64,000 nucleotides of DNA, from the NCBI GenBank assembly GCA_043557195.1, contig CP121314.1, positions 2,914,001-2,978,000 of the forward strand, given 5' to 3'. Of this stretch, positions 9,548 through 18,069 are shown piece by piece. A model generated the notes under the pieces. It searched no databases and was not told where the DNA came from. It saw only the letters and a program-made list of their open reading frames with translations. The translations under genes and the position numbers were made by a program. The stretch is from Jejuia sp043557195. Its GTDB lineage: Bacteria > Bacteroidota > Bacteroidia > Flavobacteriales > Flavobacteriaceae. Every line of letters begins with the position of its first letter. Positions within the stretch are counted from its first letter, which is position 1.

Positions 9548-10171
9548 ATGAAATATAAAGTTGTAATAATAGAAGATAATATACCTTTAAGCGAAGGATT
9601 TGCTGAAGTAATAAAAGCTACAGACAATTTTGAACTGACCAATTGTTACAGTAACTGCGAAGAAGCTATTGAGAGATTGCAATACGATAATGCCGATATC
9701 TTTCTGATGGATATAGAATTGCCAGGAATGAATGGGGTAGAGGGAACGAAACGTATTAAAAAAGAATTACCGAAAGCCAATATCATTATGGTAACTGTTT
9801 TTGAAAATTCTGATATGGTTTTTGAAGCATTGTGTGCTGGAGCATCAGGGTATTTAACAAAAAGCATAAGTCCGGAAGAGTTACAAGACGCACTTAACGA
9901 ATGTGTTGCCGGTGGTGCGCCGATGAGCATTAAAATAGCTAAAATGGTGGTAAGTTCTTTTCAGGTGAAACCTAGCAAAATAGAATTATCCCCCAGAGAA
10001 AAAGAAGTGTTATCCCTACTGTCTCAAGGAAATACCTATGATAGTATTGCTGAACAGCTATTTATAAGTAAAAACACCATCAAGTTTCACTTAAAGAACA
10101 TATACATTAAACTTCAGGTAAACTCCAATATTGAGGCGGTTCAAAAAGCTAATAAGGAAAACTTACTATAA
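9548..10171 (+). CDS. LuxR/NarL-family response regulator
   Basis: This is a DNA-binding response regulator and the cognate partner of the kinase whose stop codon directly abuts its ATG. The receiver domain (1-120) has the acidic pair ED (9-10), phospho-acceptor Asp55 (LMDIELPG), Thr83 and Lys105 (YLTKS). The C-terminal LuxR-type helix-turn-helix (about 138-200) reads LSPREKEVLSLLSQG...ISKNTIKFHLKNIYIKL. All conserved residues for phosphorylation are present. The likely targets are the CTACCC-N-GGGTAG palindromes before its own operon and before the next two transcription units. That link is inferred from position, not shown. Confidence 0.93.
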   Translation: MKYKVVIIEDNIPLSEGFAEVIKATDNFELTNCYSNCEEAIERLQYDNADIFLMDIELPGMNGVEGTKRIKKELPKANIIMVTVFENSDMVFEALCAGASGYLTKSISPEELQDALNECVAGGAPMSIKIAKMVVSSFQVKPSKIELSPREKEVLSLLSQGNTYDSIAEQLFISKNTIKFHLKNIYIKLQVNSNIEAVQKANKENLL

Positions 10172-10197
10172 CTATTTAAAACGCCTCTTTTTTACTT

Positions 10198-10243
10198 CTA
10201 CCCCATTGGGTAGTACAGCCCTTTAATCTCCAATTTACTTTTA
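10198..10243 (+). promoter_or_regulatory. Second copy of the operator, before the BspA-like gene
   Basis: CTACCCCATTGGGTAG (10198-10213) matches the 7602 palindrome in 15 of 16 positions. TACTTTTA (10236-10243) is the same -7 octamer as at 7641 and starts 38 bp after the palindrome start. The ATG of the surface-protein gene is 24 bp further on. Confidence 0.65.
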
Positions 10244-10267
10244 CATCATAAACTTTTAAACCTATTT

Positions 10268-12109
10268 ATGATGAAAAGAATTATACTTTTTTCGGTGGTA
10301 TTTTTTGCCACTAATTTATCTTTTTCCCAAAACCACTTTGTAACGACTTGGCGAACTACTACACCAAATGAAACTGTTATTATTCCAACTATAGGTGCTG
10401 GATACAACTATGATATTGATTGGGAAAATGACAATGTTTTTGATGATATTGGTGTTACTGGGAACGGGACCCATGTTTATCCAGTTCCTGGAGTACATAC
10501 AGTCGCTATAAGAGGAACCTTTCCAAGAATTTATTTTGATGGTGTTGCGTTTGCATTACGTCTAAAAATATTATCAGTTGAGCAGTGGGGAGATATAGCA
10601 TGGACATCAATGGAAAAGGCTTTTGAAAGGTGTCAAAATCTTGTAATTAATGCCACTGACGCTCCAGATTTATCTAATGTAACTAGTATGTCCTTTATGT
10701 TTTGGTTCTGCAATTCGTTTAATCAATCTATAGATAATTGGGATGTAAGCAATGTTACAGACATGTCTTATATGTTCGCTAAAGCAGGAGTTTTTAATCA
10801 ACCTTTAAATTCTTGGAATGTTGGTAATGTCCAAAATATGTTCGCTATGTTCTCAGAGGCTCCTAATTTCAATCAACCTTTAAATAATTGGGATGTGTCA
10901 AATGTTACCAATATGCAAAGCATGTTCCTACAGGCAACTGCTTTTAATCAGTCATTGGATTCTTGGAATGTTGGTAATGTTAACAATATGCTTTTTATGT
11001 TTTCGTCAGCGTCATCCTTTAACCAGCCCTTGAACAGTTGGGATGTTAGTAATGTCGCAAATATGGTTGGAATGTTTTCCTTTGCCAGTTCCTTTAATCA
11101 ACCACTAAACAACTGGGATGTGAGCAATGTGACCGATATGAGCGGTATGTTTTCCCCATCTAATTTTAATCAGAATATAAGTAATTGGGACGTGAGTAAT
11201 GTATTTAGCTTCGGTGGAATGTTTTCAGGTGCTATTAACTTTAATCAGCCCATTGGTAATTGGGATGTTACTGGGGCAGTAGATTTATCAAATATGTTTT
11301 TTGGAGCTACGGCTTTTAATCAATCATTGGATAATTGGGATGTTAGCAATATACTTTTTATGGGAAAAATGTTTGAAAATGCTACAGCCTTCAATCAGCC
11401 ATTAAATAGTTGGGATGTTAGTTCTGTTAACAGTATGTCTGGCATGTTTAAGGGTGCCTCGGTATATAACAGACGCATGGGGGCTTGGGATGTTAGTAGC
11501 GTAACAAATATGTCGGATATGTTTAACGGCGCTATTGCTTTTAATCAACCTATTGGTGTTTGGGATGTGAGCAGTGTTACTAATATGTCGGGTATGTTTA
11601 ATGGTGCTACCTCGTTTGACCAAACTCTAGGTGATTGGGATGTAAGTAATGTTACCAATATGTCCGATATGTTTTTGAATGTAAAATTATCTACTACAAA
11701 TTATGATGATATGCTGATGGATTGGGACGCATTAAATCTGCAACCAAACGTTAATTTTCATGCAGGAAATAGCCAATATTGTAATGGGGCATCACAAAGA
11801 GTAAACATTATAAATAATGATGGCTGGACGATTACTGATGGTGGTCAAACTATATGCGGTTCTTTGAGTACAGGTGAGTTTTATAATGATACTGTTGCTT
11901 TATATCCCAACCCAGCAAGAAATAGTTTTTCAATTAAATCAAATTCCAATATCAATACAGTCGAAATCTTAGACATCACAGGAAAGCAAATCAAAACATT
12001 TAAAAACAATTTAAATAATTTTAATGTTGAAGATTTAGTTTCTGGAGTTTATTTTACTAGAATAAAAACTGAAAACGGAAGTATAACTGAAAAACTCATT
12101 ATACAGTAA
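10268..12109 (+). CDS. BspA-family (DUF285) leucine-rich-repeat surface protein with T9SS sorting domain
   Basis: This is a predicted secreted, surface-attached repeat protein, probably an adhesin or binding protein. A signal peptide (about 1-21, ending NLSFSQ) is followed by a divergent N-terminal domain and then 13 repeats of the DUF285/BspA type, pattern FNQPLNNWDVSNVTNMSxMF, between about residues 130 and 485. The last ~70 residues (TVALYPNPARNSFSIKSN...GVYFTRIKTENGSITEKLIIQ) are a type-A T9SS sorting domain. Start is at the double ATG (10268/10271). An operator shared with the upstream two-component operon suggests control by that system. The binding partner is unknown. Confidence 0.9.
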   Translation: MMKRIILFSVVFFATNLSFSQNHFVTTWRTTTPNETVIIPTIGAGYNYDIDWENDNVFDDIGVTGNGTHVYPVPGVHTVAIRGTFPRIYFDGVAFALRLKILSVEQWGDIAWTSMEKAFERCQNLVINATDAPDLSNVTSMSFMFWFCNSFNQSIDNWDVSNVTDMSYMFAKAGVFNQPLNSWNVGNVQNMFAMFSEAPNFNQPLNNWDVSNVTNMQSMFLQATAFNQSLDSWNVGNVNNMLFMFSSASSFNQPLNSWDVSNVANMVGMFSFASSFNQPLNNWDVSNVTDMSGMFSPSNFNQNISNWDVSNVFSFGGMFSGAINFNQPIGNWDVTGAVDLSNMFFGATAFNQSLDNWDVSNILFMGKMFENATAFNQPLNSWDVSSVNSMSGMFKGASVYNRRMGAWDVSSVTNMSDMFNGAIAFNQPIGVWDVSSVTNMSGMFNGATSFDQTLGDWDVSNVTNMSDMFLNVKLSTTNYDDMLMDWDALNLQPNVNFHAGNSQYCNGASQRVNIINNDGWTITDGGQTICGSLSTGEFYNDTVALYPNPARNSFSIKSNSNINTVEILDITGKQIKTFKNNLNNFNVEDLVSGVYFTRIKTENGSITEKLIIQ

Positions 12110-12148
12110 AGCCAACCCAAACCCAAAATTCTAAAACGTACATGAAAA

Positions 12149-12194
12149 CTACCCATTAAGGGTGGTCTTACAATTCGTATTATAATTAATTTTA
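12149..12194 (+). promoter_or_regulatory. Third, weaker copy of the operator, before the cadherin-like lipoprotein gene
   Basis: CTACCC-ATTAA-GGGTGG (12149-12165) is a one-base-longer, imperfect version of the palindrome. TAATTTTA (12187-12194) starts 38 bp after it, the same spacing as at the other two copies. The gene start at 12290 is 96 bp beyond this box, giving a longer leader. Confidence 0.5.
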
Positions 12195-12289
12195 CTGTGT
12201 AAATGAATTAGGCTTTTCAACTTTAAAACAAAACATTTAATTATAAGAAAGAATATAAACTATTAGTAATAACCCCAAATTTTAAAATT

Positions 12290-12673
12290 ATGAATACAAT
12301 TAAATTTTTATCATTAGCATGTGCCATTGTATTTTTCTGTTCATGTGAAAAAGACGATGGTCCTAGCAATTCTGCTCCAGTTTTGGAGGACAGAACAATG
12401 AATATGAACGAAAACCCTACGTCTGATTTATTAACTACAGTTACTGCAACTGACGCTGATGAAGATACATTAACCTATGCTATTGTTTCTCAAACCCCAG
12501 CAAATAGTGTATCTATTAATTCTGCAAACGGAGAACTTTATATAATGAATGCCAGTGCTTTTGACTATGAACAAAACACCCAAATTGTTATTAATATTGA
12601 AGTGACGGATGGAGTTAACATAACACGATCTACACTAACTATTAACATTTTAGATGTTAATGAAAACGGATAA
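12290..12673 (+). CDS. Cadherin-repeat-like lipoprotein
   Basis: This is a small predicted lipoprotein of 127 residues. The signal peptide ends in a lipobox (FFCSC, acylated Cys about residue 19), followed by an acidic segment EKDDGPSNS typical of exported Bacteroidota lipoproteins. The rest is a single cadherin-like beta-sandwich: APVLEDRTMNMNEN, ATDADEDTLTYAI, NGELYI, FDYEQNTQIVINIEVTD, and the calcium-binding ending ILDVNENG. A one-domain protein of this kind is probably a fragment-sized partner for a larger surface protein, perhaps the BspA-like neighbour. That is inference from shared operator motifs. Confidence 0.8.
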   Translation: MNTIKFLSLACAIVFFCSCEKDDGPSNSAPVLEDRTMNMNENPTSDLLTTVTATDADEDTLTYAIVSQTPANSVSINSANGELYIMNASAFDYEQNTQIVINIEVTDGVNITRSTLTINILDVNENG

Positions 12674-12675
12674 TC

Positions 12676-12759
12676 ATGTTGTCAAAATTTGAAAAATATA
12701 AGTTAGAACTGTTTTTAGCACTTTTTTACGGAACTATAATGTTTTGGCTGTTTGGTTAG
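12676..12759 (+). CDS. Possible 27-residue single-span membrane peptide
   Basis: An ATG two bases after the stop of the lipoprotein gene opens a 27-codon frame: a charged start (MLSKFEKYKLE) followed by a hydrophobic segment (LFLALFYGTIMFWLFG) ending in TAG at 12757-12759. The tight spacing allows translational coupling and a terminator follows 25 bp later. It could also be chance; frames of this size are common. No family is recognised. Confidence 0.3.
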   Translation: MLSKFEKYKLELFLALFYGTIMFWLFG

Positions 12760-12783
12760 GTTAATAGTTAAGTCCCCAATATT

Positions 12784-12821
12784 AAACCTGTTTCTATATA
12801 TTTTTAGAAGCAGGTTTTTTT
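12784..12821 (+). terminator. Rho-independent terminator after the lipoprotein unit
   Basis: AAACCTGTTTCTA (12784-12796) pairs with TAGAAGCAGGTTT (12805-12817) with one G-U wobble, followed by T residues. Its stem resembles the terminator at 7551, so the two may be related copies. Confidence 0.85.
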
Positions 12822-12848
12822 ATCTTTAAATTTTTAAAAACCAAAAAA

Positions 12849-13787
12849 ATGAAGAAATTATTCCCTTTAATATTGATTATACTTCTATGCAGTTGCAAGA
12901 AAGAAGCAAAAATTCAGCCAATTACAATTACTTCTGATGATGTTAAAAACATTGTAAGCTATCTGGCTTCTGATAGTTTGAAAGGAAGAAATACAGGAAC
13001 TCAAGGTATAGAAGAATCAGCAAGTTATATTGAAAATCAGTTTACAGATTTTGGTATTAAGCCATACTTTGAAACCTATCGTGATAATTTTAAGGTTGAT
13101 AGTCTAGATGCTTTTAATGTAGTGGGTTACTTAGAAGGTAAGGACGAAAAGCTAAAGGATGAATTCATTATTCTCGGTGCGCATTACGACCATATAGGTT
13201 ATGGTAAAGCAGTCGAAAATGATTCTATCGCTAATGGAGCTAATGATAATGCTGCTGGAACAAGTGCAGTGATAGCAATAGCAAAATATTTTGCCCATAA
13301 AAGGGATAATAAACGCAGTATTATTTTTGCGTTATTTTCAGCTGAAGAAAAAGGGTTATTAGGTTCAAAACATTTAGCAAAACGATTAAAAAAAGAAGGT
13401 TTAAATCTTTATACGATGGTTAATTTTGAAATGGTAGGTGTGCCATTTAAAGATAGAGATTATCAGGCGTTTTTGACAGGTTATGATATGTCCAATATGG
13501 CAGAAAAAATAAACGCTTATGCTGGTGCAAACTTAATAGGTAAATCTGATGTTGCAGTAAAGTATGATTTGTTCAAACGCTCAGATAATTACCCTTTTTA
13601 TTTAGAGTTTAAAGTACCTTGTCAAACTATTTCTTCATGTGATATGTCAAATTTTGATTATTACCATCATGTAGATGATGAAATTGACAAATTAGACTTT
13701 GGATTTATGGCAGACTTAATCAATAAAACGATTCCTGCACTTGAAACTATGAGCAATACTGAAACAATGGAAATAACAATAGATTAA
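12849..13787 (+). CDS. M28-family zinc aminopeptidase lipoprotein
   Basis: This is a predicted extracytoplasmic metallo-aminopeptidase anchored as a lipoprotein: signal peptide with lipobox LLCSC at about residues 13-17. The M28 metal ligands are visible: AHYDHIG (His, Asp), NDNAAGTSA (bridging Asp), FSAEEKGLLGS (catalytic Glu-Glu) and a later VNFEMVG Glu/Asp position. A His near the C-terminus (YYHHVDDEID) provides the last ligand. The length (312) fits a single catalytic domain without a PA insertion. Its stop codon overlaps the ATG of the following SDR gene by one base. Confidence 0.9.
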   Translation: MKKLFPLILIILLCSCKKEAKIQPITITSDDVKNIVSYLASDSLKGRNTGTQGIEESASYIENQFTDFGIKPYFETYRDNFKVDSLDAFNVVGYLEGKDEKLKDEFIILGAHYDHIGYGKAVENDSIANGANDNAAGTSAVIAIAKYFAHKRDNKRSIIFALFSAEEKGLLGSKHLAKRLKKEGLNLYTMVNFEMVGVPFKDRDYQAFLTGYDMSNMAEKINAYAGANLIGKSDVAVKYDLFKRSDNYPFYLEFKVPCQTISSCDMSNFDYYHHVDDEIDKLDFGFMADLINKTIPALETMSNTETMEITID

Positions 13788-14470
13788 TGAATAAAAATAT
13801 AATTATAACAGGAACAAGCCGAGGTATAGGTTTTGAGTTGGTACAACTATTCTCAAAAGCTGGACATAAGGTATTAGCGCTTTCGAGGAATGAAATCCCT
13901 ATTAAAACCTTAAATCTAGAAGGTGTTACATGCTTTTCATTTGATTTGAATAATAATGAATCCTACAAAAAAGTTGAAGATTTTATAAATTCAGAATGGC
14001 AACACGTTGATGTTTTAATCAATAATGCTGGAGCGCTATTAAATAAGCCATTTGCAGAAACAAGCATAGAAGATTTTGAAAGTGTTTATAAAACCAATGT
14101 ATATGGTGTTTCAGAACTCACAAGAATTGTGTTGCCTTTTATGAAAAATCACAGTCATGTGGTAACTATTAGTTCTATGGGAGGCGTACAAGGTAGCATG
14201 AAATTTCCTGGTTTAGCCGCATATAGCTCTAGTAAAGCGGCAGTAATTACATTAACAGAATTATTGGCTGAAGAGTATAAAGATTCAGGAATCTCATTTA
14301 ACGTTTTAGCACTAGGAGCAGTACAAACCGAAATGCTGGAAGAAGCATTTCCAGGATATCAAGCACCTACAACAGCATTAGAAATGGCAGAATATATCTT
14401 TGATTTTTCTCTTAACGGAAACAAATACTACAATGGGAAACTACTACAGGTTTCAAATTCTACACCTTAG
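13787..14470 (+). CDS. Short-chain dehydrogenase/reductase (SDR)
   Basis: This is an NAD(P)-dependent oxidoreductase of the classical SDR family with 227 residues. The cofactor motif TGTSRGIG (about 8-15), the NNAG motif, the catalytic Ser (VTISSMGG) and the YSSSK pair of the active site are all present. The start overlaps the stop of the M28 peptidase gene (TAATG), so the two are translationally coupled. The substrate cannot be read from the sequence. The best comparison would be with other cytosolic SDRs of ~230 residues. Confidence 0.88.
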   Translation: MNKNIIITGTSRGIGFELVQLFSKAGHKVLALSRNEIPIKTLNLEGVTCFSFDLNNNESYKKVEDFINSEWQHVDVLINNAGALLNKPFAETSIEDFESVYKTNVYGVSELTRIVLPFMKNHSHVVTISSMGGVQGSMKFPGLAAYSSSKAAVITLTELLAEEYKDSGISFNVLALGAVQTEMLEEAFPGYQAPTTALEMAEYIFDFSLNGNKYYNGKLLQVSNSTP

Positions 14471-14665
14471 ATGGTTTGATTCATAGTTTGGTGAATTCAA
14501 CTAGTAATGGAGATGTTTAACGATAATAATGTATTGTAGATAATCCATTTTTTAATTTTACATTATAGCATTATCAATTAAATTACCTAAAGAATTAGTA
14601 TTCTACATTTTGAAAAATATATAGCCCTGATTTTTAATTATCGCTTAGGATTTTTAGCTTTTGCA

Positions 14666-16678
14666 TTGATTTGGCAAACTTTAAGTTTAGCTCAAACACC
14701 TTTATATGCAGATGTTTTAGTAAGTGATAATAATAATACTAGTAATTCTATAGGCGAAGCAAACACCAGTAGAAATATAGCTATTAATGAAGCTGGTGAA
14801 ATTTATATTGTTTATAGTGGTTCTTCAGGGATTAGAGTAGCGAAAAGTTCTAACAGGGGGCAGAGTTTTTTGCCAAGTGTTTTAGTGGTTAATGCTATTG
14901 GTGAAACTGAAATAGCAGTAAATGAGAGAGGTGATGTTTTTGTTGCTTGGTTACAGGGAACTTCTATTCGTTTTTCTAAAAGTATTGATGGTGGAACTAC
15001 ATTTAGCTCACCTGTAACTATTGGTAATGGGGGAGGAGATGCTGTACACATGACGACCTTTAAAAATATGGTATATATAATTGATAGACTTGGGTCGGTT
15101 GTTCATGCTAATGATAATTATGGCGATGGTGTTTTTAGATCACGTAGTTTTTCGGGTTATGTATATGCTGATGTAAGAACCGATAAAAACGGTGTGGTTT
15201 ATGTGCCAGCTGATGACCCAACATTATATCTTTTTAAAAGTTTAGATTCTGGTGTTACTTACGAACCTGTAAGTTTTCAAAATGTTCCAAGTATTTTTTT
15301 CTCTAGTTATGCATTAAGTCAGGGGCCTTGCGGTGATTTTATTTTTGTTGGAGGTGGTGGAGATACTAACGATATTGGTTATAAAATTAATGTCAACACT
15401 GGAGAAAATTTTTTAGTGTCTTTAGGTGTTAATGAAGGTAGTGATACTGGTAGAACTTTAGTTGCTGATGATAGAGGAACTTTGATAGATGGTTATAAAA
15501 ATCTCAACGGAGAATTATTGTTTAATGTAAGTTATGACCAGGCAGAAAATTTTGGGCCGCCAATATTAGTAGCGCAAGGTACTAGCCATAATTTGGAAAT
15601 TAATAATACATATAATGATGTGGTAGTAGTATATTCTAAAGGAGGGCAAATTTTTGCTTCAGTTTATGATAATATTCTAAAGGGTATCACAATAGACAGT
15701 CAAATCATGCAACCTTTATGTCCAGGAAGTTCTTTTGATGTTTCTTATTCGCTTTTAGGACAATTTGTTTCAAACACTACTTTTTCAGTGTATTTAAGTG
15801 ATGCTAATGGTAGTTTTGATAATGCTACGCTATTATCAACAGTTACATCCAACACAAGTGGTACTATTGAAGTTACAATACCAGAAGATATTGACAGTGG
15901 CGAATTATACAAGTTGAAATTGCAATCTACCGAAAACTGTACAGAAAGTAACCTTATTGATATTAATATTCGAAAACCAGATATCTCGTTGCAAGATATT
16001 TATTTAATCTGTGATTCAGAACCATCAATATTACTTTCATTAGACCCAACTTTTTTGTCATGGGAATGGACTTTTGAGGATGGTACAGTTGTATCAAATA
16101 CCTTTGAAGCATCAATTTCGGAAATAGGTAATTACTCTGTTTTTATTACAAGTGATGTTGGAGGGGTTGTTTGTAGCAATACTTTTGGGTTTAGGTTAGA
16201 ACGTTCTCAACCACCAGAAATATCAGAGATTAAGATTAACGAATTGTCTGACGCAAATTCAATAGAAATTGTTCCATCTGAATCAGATGCATTAGAATAC
16301 TCTTTAGATGGTGTAAATTACCAAAACTCAAACATGTTTAATAATCTGGTAGGAGGAGAATACACCGTATTTTATAGAGATGCCAAAGGCTGTGGAGAAG
16401 GTCAAACAAATGTTATTTTATTAGATTATCCTAAATATTTCACTCCAAATGGAGATGGAATAAATGATACTTGGCAAATTAAAGGATTAGAAAAATTCCC
16501 TGGAGCAGTTACATTTATTTATGATAGATATGGAAAACTGATCAAACAAATTTCTGATAAAAGTTTAGGATGGGATGGAACTTTTAATGGTAATAGATTA
16601 TTGACTTCTGATTATTGGTTTGTAACTAAATTGAATAATGAAAGAGAAATAGTTGGACATTTTACTTTAAAACGATAA
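14666..16678 (+). CDS. Secreted protein with T9SS type-B (gliding-motility-associated) C-terminal domain
   Basis: This is a probable T9SS cargo protein. The N-terminal ~340 residues have sialidase-like beta-propeller features (repeated GGTTFSSP and SLDSGVTY blades); the middle has Ig-like segments. The C-terminal ~85 residues (FTPNGDGINDTWQIKGL...VFIYDRYGK-like...GWDGTFNG) are the type-B CTD exported through T9SS. The start is uncertain: no ATG exists, and TTG at 14666 would cut the signal peptide short. The frame is open back to 14591 and reads a better signal sequence (NYRLGFLAFALIWQTLSLAQ), so a CTG (14627) or ATT (14600) start is possible. Neighbouring genes give no hint of the ligand. 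Confidence 0.82.
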   Translation: MIWQTLSLAQTPLYADVLVSDNNNTSNSIGEANTSRNIAINEAGEIYIVYSGSSGIRVAKSSNRGQSFLPSVLVVNAIGETEIAVNERGDVFVAWLQGTSIRFSKSIDGGTTFSSPVTIGNGGGDAVHMTTFKNMVYIIDRLGSVVHANDNYGDGVFRSRSFSGYVYADVRTDKNGVVYVPADDPTLYLFKSLDSGVTYEPVSFQNVPSIFFSSYALSQGPCGDFIFVGGGGDTNDIGYKINVNTGENFLVSLGVNEGSDTGRTLVADDRGTLIDGYKNLNGELLFNVSYDQAENFGPPILVAQGTSHNLEINNTYNDVVVVYSKGGQIFASVYDNILKGITIDSQIMQPLCPGSSFDVSYSLLGQFVSNTTFSVYLSDANGSFDNATLLSTVTSNTSGTIEVTIPEDIDSGELYKLKLQSTENCTESNLIDINIRKPDISLQDIYLICDSEPSILLSLDPTFLSWEWTFEDGTVVSNTFEASISEIGNYSVFITSDVGGVVCSNTFGFRLERSQPPEISEIKINELSDANSIEIVPSESDALEYSLDGVNYQNSNMFNNLVGGEYTVFYRDAKGCGEGQTNVILLDYPKYFTPNGDGINDTWQIKGLEKFPGAVTFIYDRYGKLIKQISDKSLGWDGTFNGNRLLTSDYWFVTKLNNEREIVGHFTLKR

Positions 16679-16683
16679 CTTAA

Positions 16684-17322
16684 ATGAGTAAAAAATATAA
16701 GTGCATCATTTTTGATTGTGATGGTGTGTTGATTGATAGTGAATCTATCGCTATCGGAGTTTTGGTTGATATGGCAAATGAGTTAGGAGCAAATATGGAC
16801 TTTAAGGAATCGCTTATCAATTTAAAAGGAAAAGCCCTTAATTTATGTATGGATATAATTTCTAAAAGAATTAAAAGTCCTCTTCCAGTTCATTTCGAAC
16901 AAGATTACCGAATAAATACTTTTGAAGCTTTTAGAAAAGATATTAAACCTATAAAAGGGATAAAAAAAGTAGTTGAAAATTTAGAAATACCGTTTTGCGT
17001 AGCTTCTAGTGGACCCGAAAATAAAATAAGATTAAATCTTGAAGTTACAGAGTTATTACCTTATTTTGAAGATAAAATTTTTAGCTGTTATGCCATACAA
17101 AAATGGAAACCAGAGCCTGATATATTTTTATGGGCAGCCAAAACAATGGGGTTTACACCAAATGAATGTCTAGTTGTTGAAGATAGTGTGTCTGGGGTAA
17201 AAGCCGCTTTAGCCGGAGGTTTTGATGTTTTTGGATATACAGAGCATGATTATAAAAATGAATTACAAGTATTAGCAACCAATACTTTTAGTTCGATGGA
17301 TCAACTTACAGAAATCATTTAA
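16684..17322 (+). CDS. HAD-family hydrolase (beta-phosphoglucomutase/phosphatase type)
   Basis: This is a cytosolic phosphatase or phosphomutase of haloacid dehalogenase subfamily IA, 212 residues. All four motifs are seen: I FDCDGVLIDSE (nucleophile and acid Asp), II VASSGP (Ser), III KWKPEPD (Lys) and IV VVEDSVSG (acidic pair). The helical cap lies between residues 15 and 85. The gene starts 5 bp after the T9SS cargo gene and 14 bp before a glycosyltransferase gene, suggesting a role with sugar phosphates. The substrate is not determined. Confidence 0.9.
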   Translation: MSKKYKCIIFDCDGVLIDSESIAIGVLVDMANELGANMDFKESLINLKGKALNLCMDIISKRIKSPLPVHFEQDYRINTFEAFRKDIKPIKGIKKVVENLEIPFCVASSGPENKIRLNLEVTELLPYFEDKIFSCYAIQKWKPEPDIFLWAAKTMGFTPNECLVVEDSVSGVKAALAGGFDVFGYTEHDYKNELQVLATNTFSSMDQLTEII

Positions 17323-17336
17323 ATGATAATCCTTCC

Positions 17337-18065
17337 GTGTCAGTGAAACTTAGTCTTATTATACCTATTTACAATGCTGAGACGTTTATATTAGACTCTG
17401 TAAATCGCATTTCTGAATGGTATAATTCGATTGAGTATAAAGCAGAAATTATCTTAGTAAATGATGGAAGTGAAGACAACACTCTTAGCATTTTAAAAAA
17501 TACGATTGAAGACTTGAGCTATATCAAAGTTATCACATACAGTGATAATATTGGCAAAGGTTATGCCATAAAAAGGGGCATGTTACTTGCTCAAGGTGAG
17601 TTTAGAATATTTACTGACGCCGATATTCCCTATGGTTTTGGAGTAATAGACACTATTATTCACTATTTGGATTATAAGGAATTTGATGTGTGTATCGGTA
17701 ATAGAAAAGCATCTCAATCAAGCTACAATGTTCAAACAGGAGTCTTGCGGAAGTTATCGAGTAGAATATTCACTCATATAATATCAAATTATGTGGTAAC
17801 AGGTATGGGCGATACACAATGCGGTATAAAAGGATTTAGGGCTGAAATTGCTGAACGTATTTTTTCCAAAACAGGAATAAACGGTTTTGCTTTTGATGTT
17901 GAAGTTCTATATTTATGTTATAAATATGAATTTGATATTAAGAAGATACCAGTTGAGTTTCAGGGAAATAATATCTCTACAATTAATCTTATGAAGTCAT
18001 CGCTAAATATGTTAAAGGATGTTTTGAGTTTACCTATGCGATATCATATATTGAAAAAATACTGA
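17337..18065 (+). CDS. Glycosyltransferase family 2, polyprenyl-phosphate sugar synthase type
   Basis: This GT-A fold transferase probably loads a hexose from a nucleotide sugar onto a polyprenyl phosphate. The start is GTG at 17337 (an ATG at 17323 is out of frame and stops at once). The motifs are LIIPIYNAE, LVNDGSEDNT (nucleotide binding), TDADIPYG (DxD) and GDTQCGIKGF, the last typical of dolichyl-phosphate glucosyl/mannosyl transferases. No C-terminal membrane helices are seen in the 242 residues. It lies between a HAD hydrolase gene and a methyltransferase gene on the same strand. The acceptor is inferred from family resemblance only. Confidence 0.87.
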   Translation: MSVKLSLIIPIYNAETFILDSVNRISEWYNSIEYKAEIILVNDGSEDNTLSILKNTIEDLSYIKVITYSDNIGKGYAIKRGMLLAQGEFRIFTDADIPYGFGVIDTIIHYLDYKEFDVCIGNRKASQSSYNVQTGVLRKLSSRIFTHIISNYVVTGMGDTQCGIKGFRAEIAERIFSKTGINGFAFDVEVLYLCYKYEFDIKKIPVEFQGNNISTINLMKSSLNMLKDVLSLPMRYHILKKY

Positions 18066-18069
18066 TACC

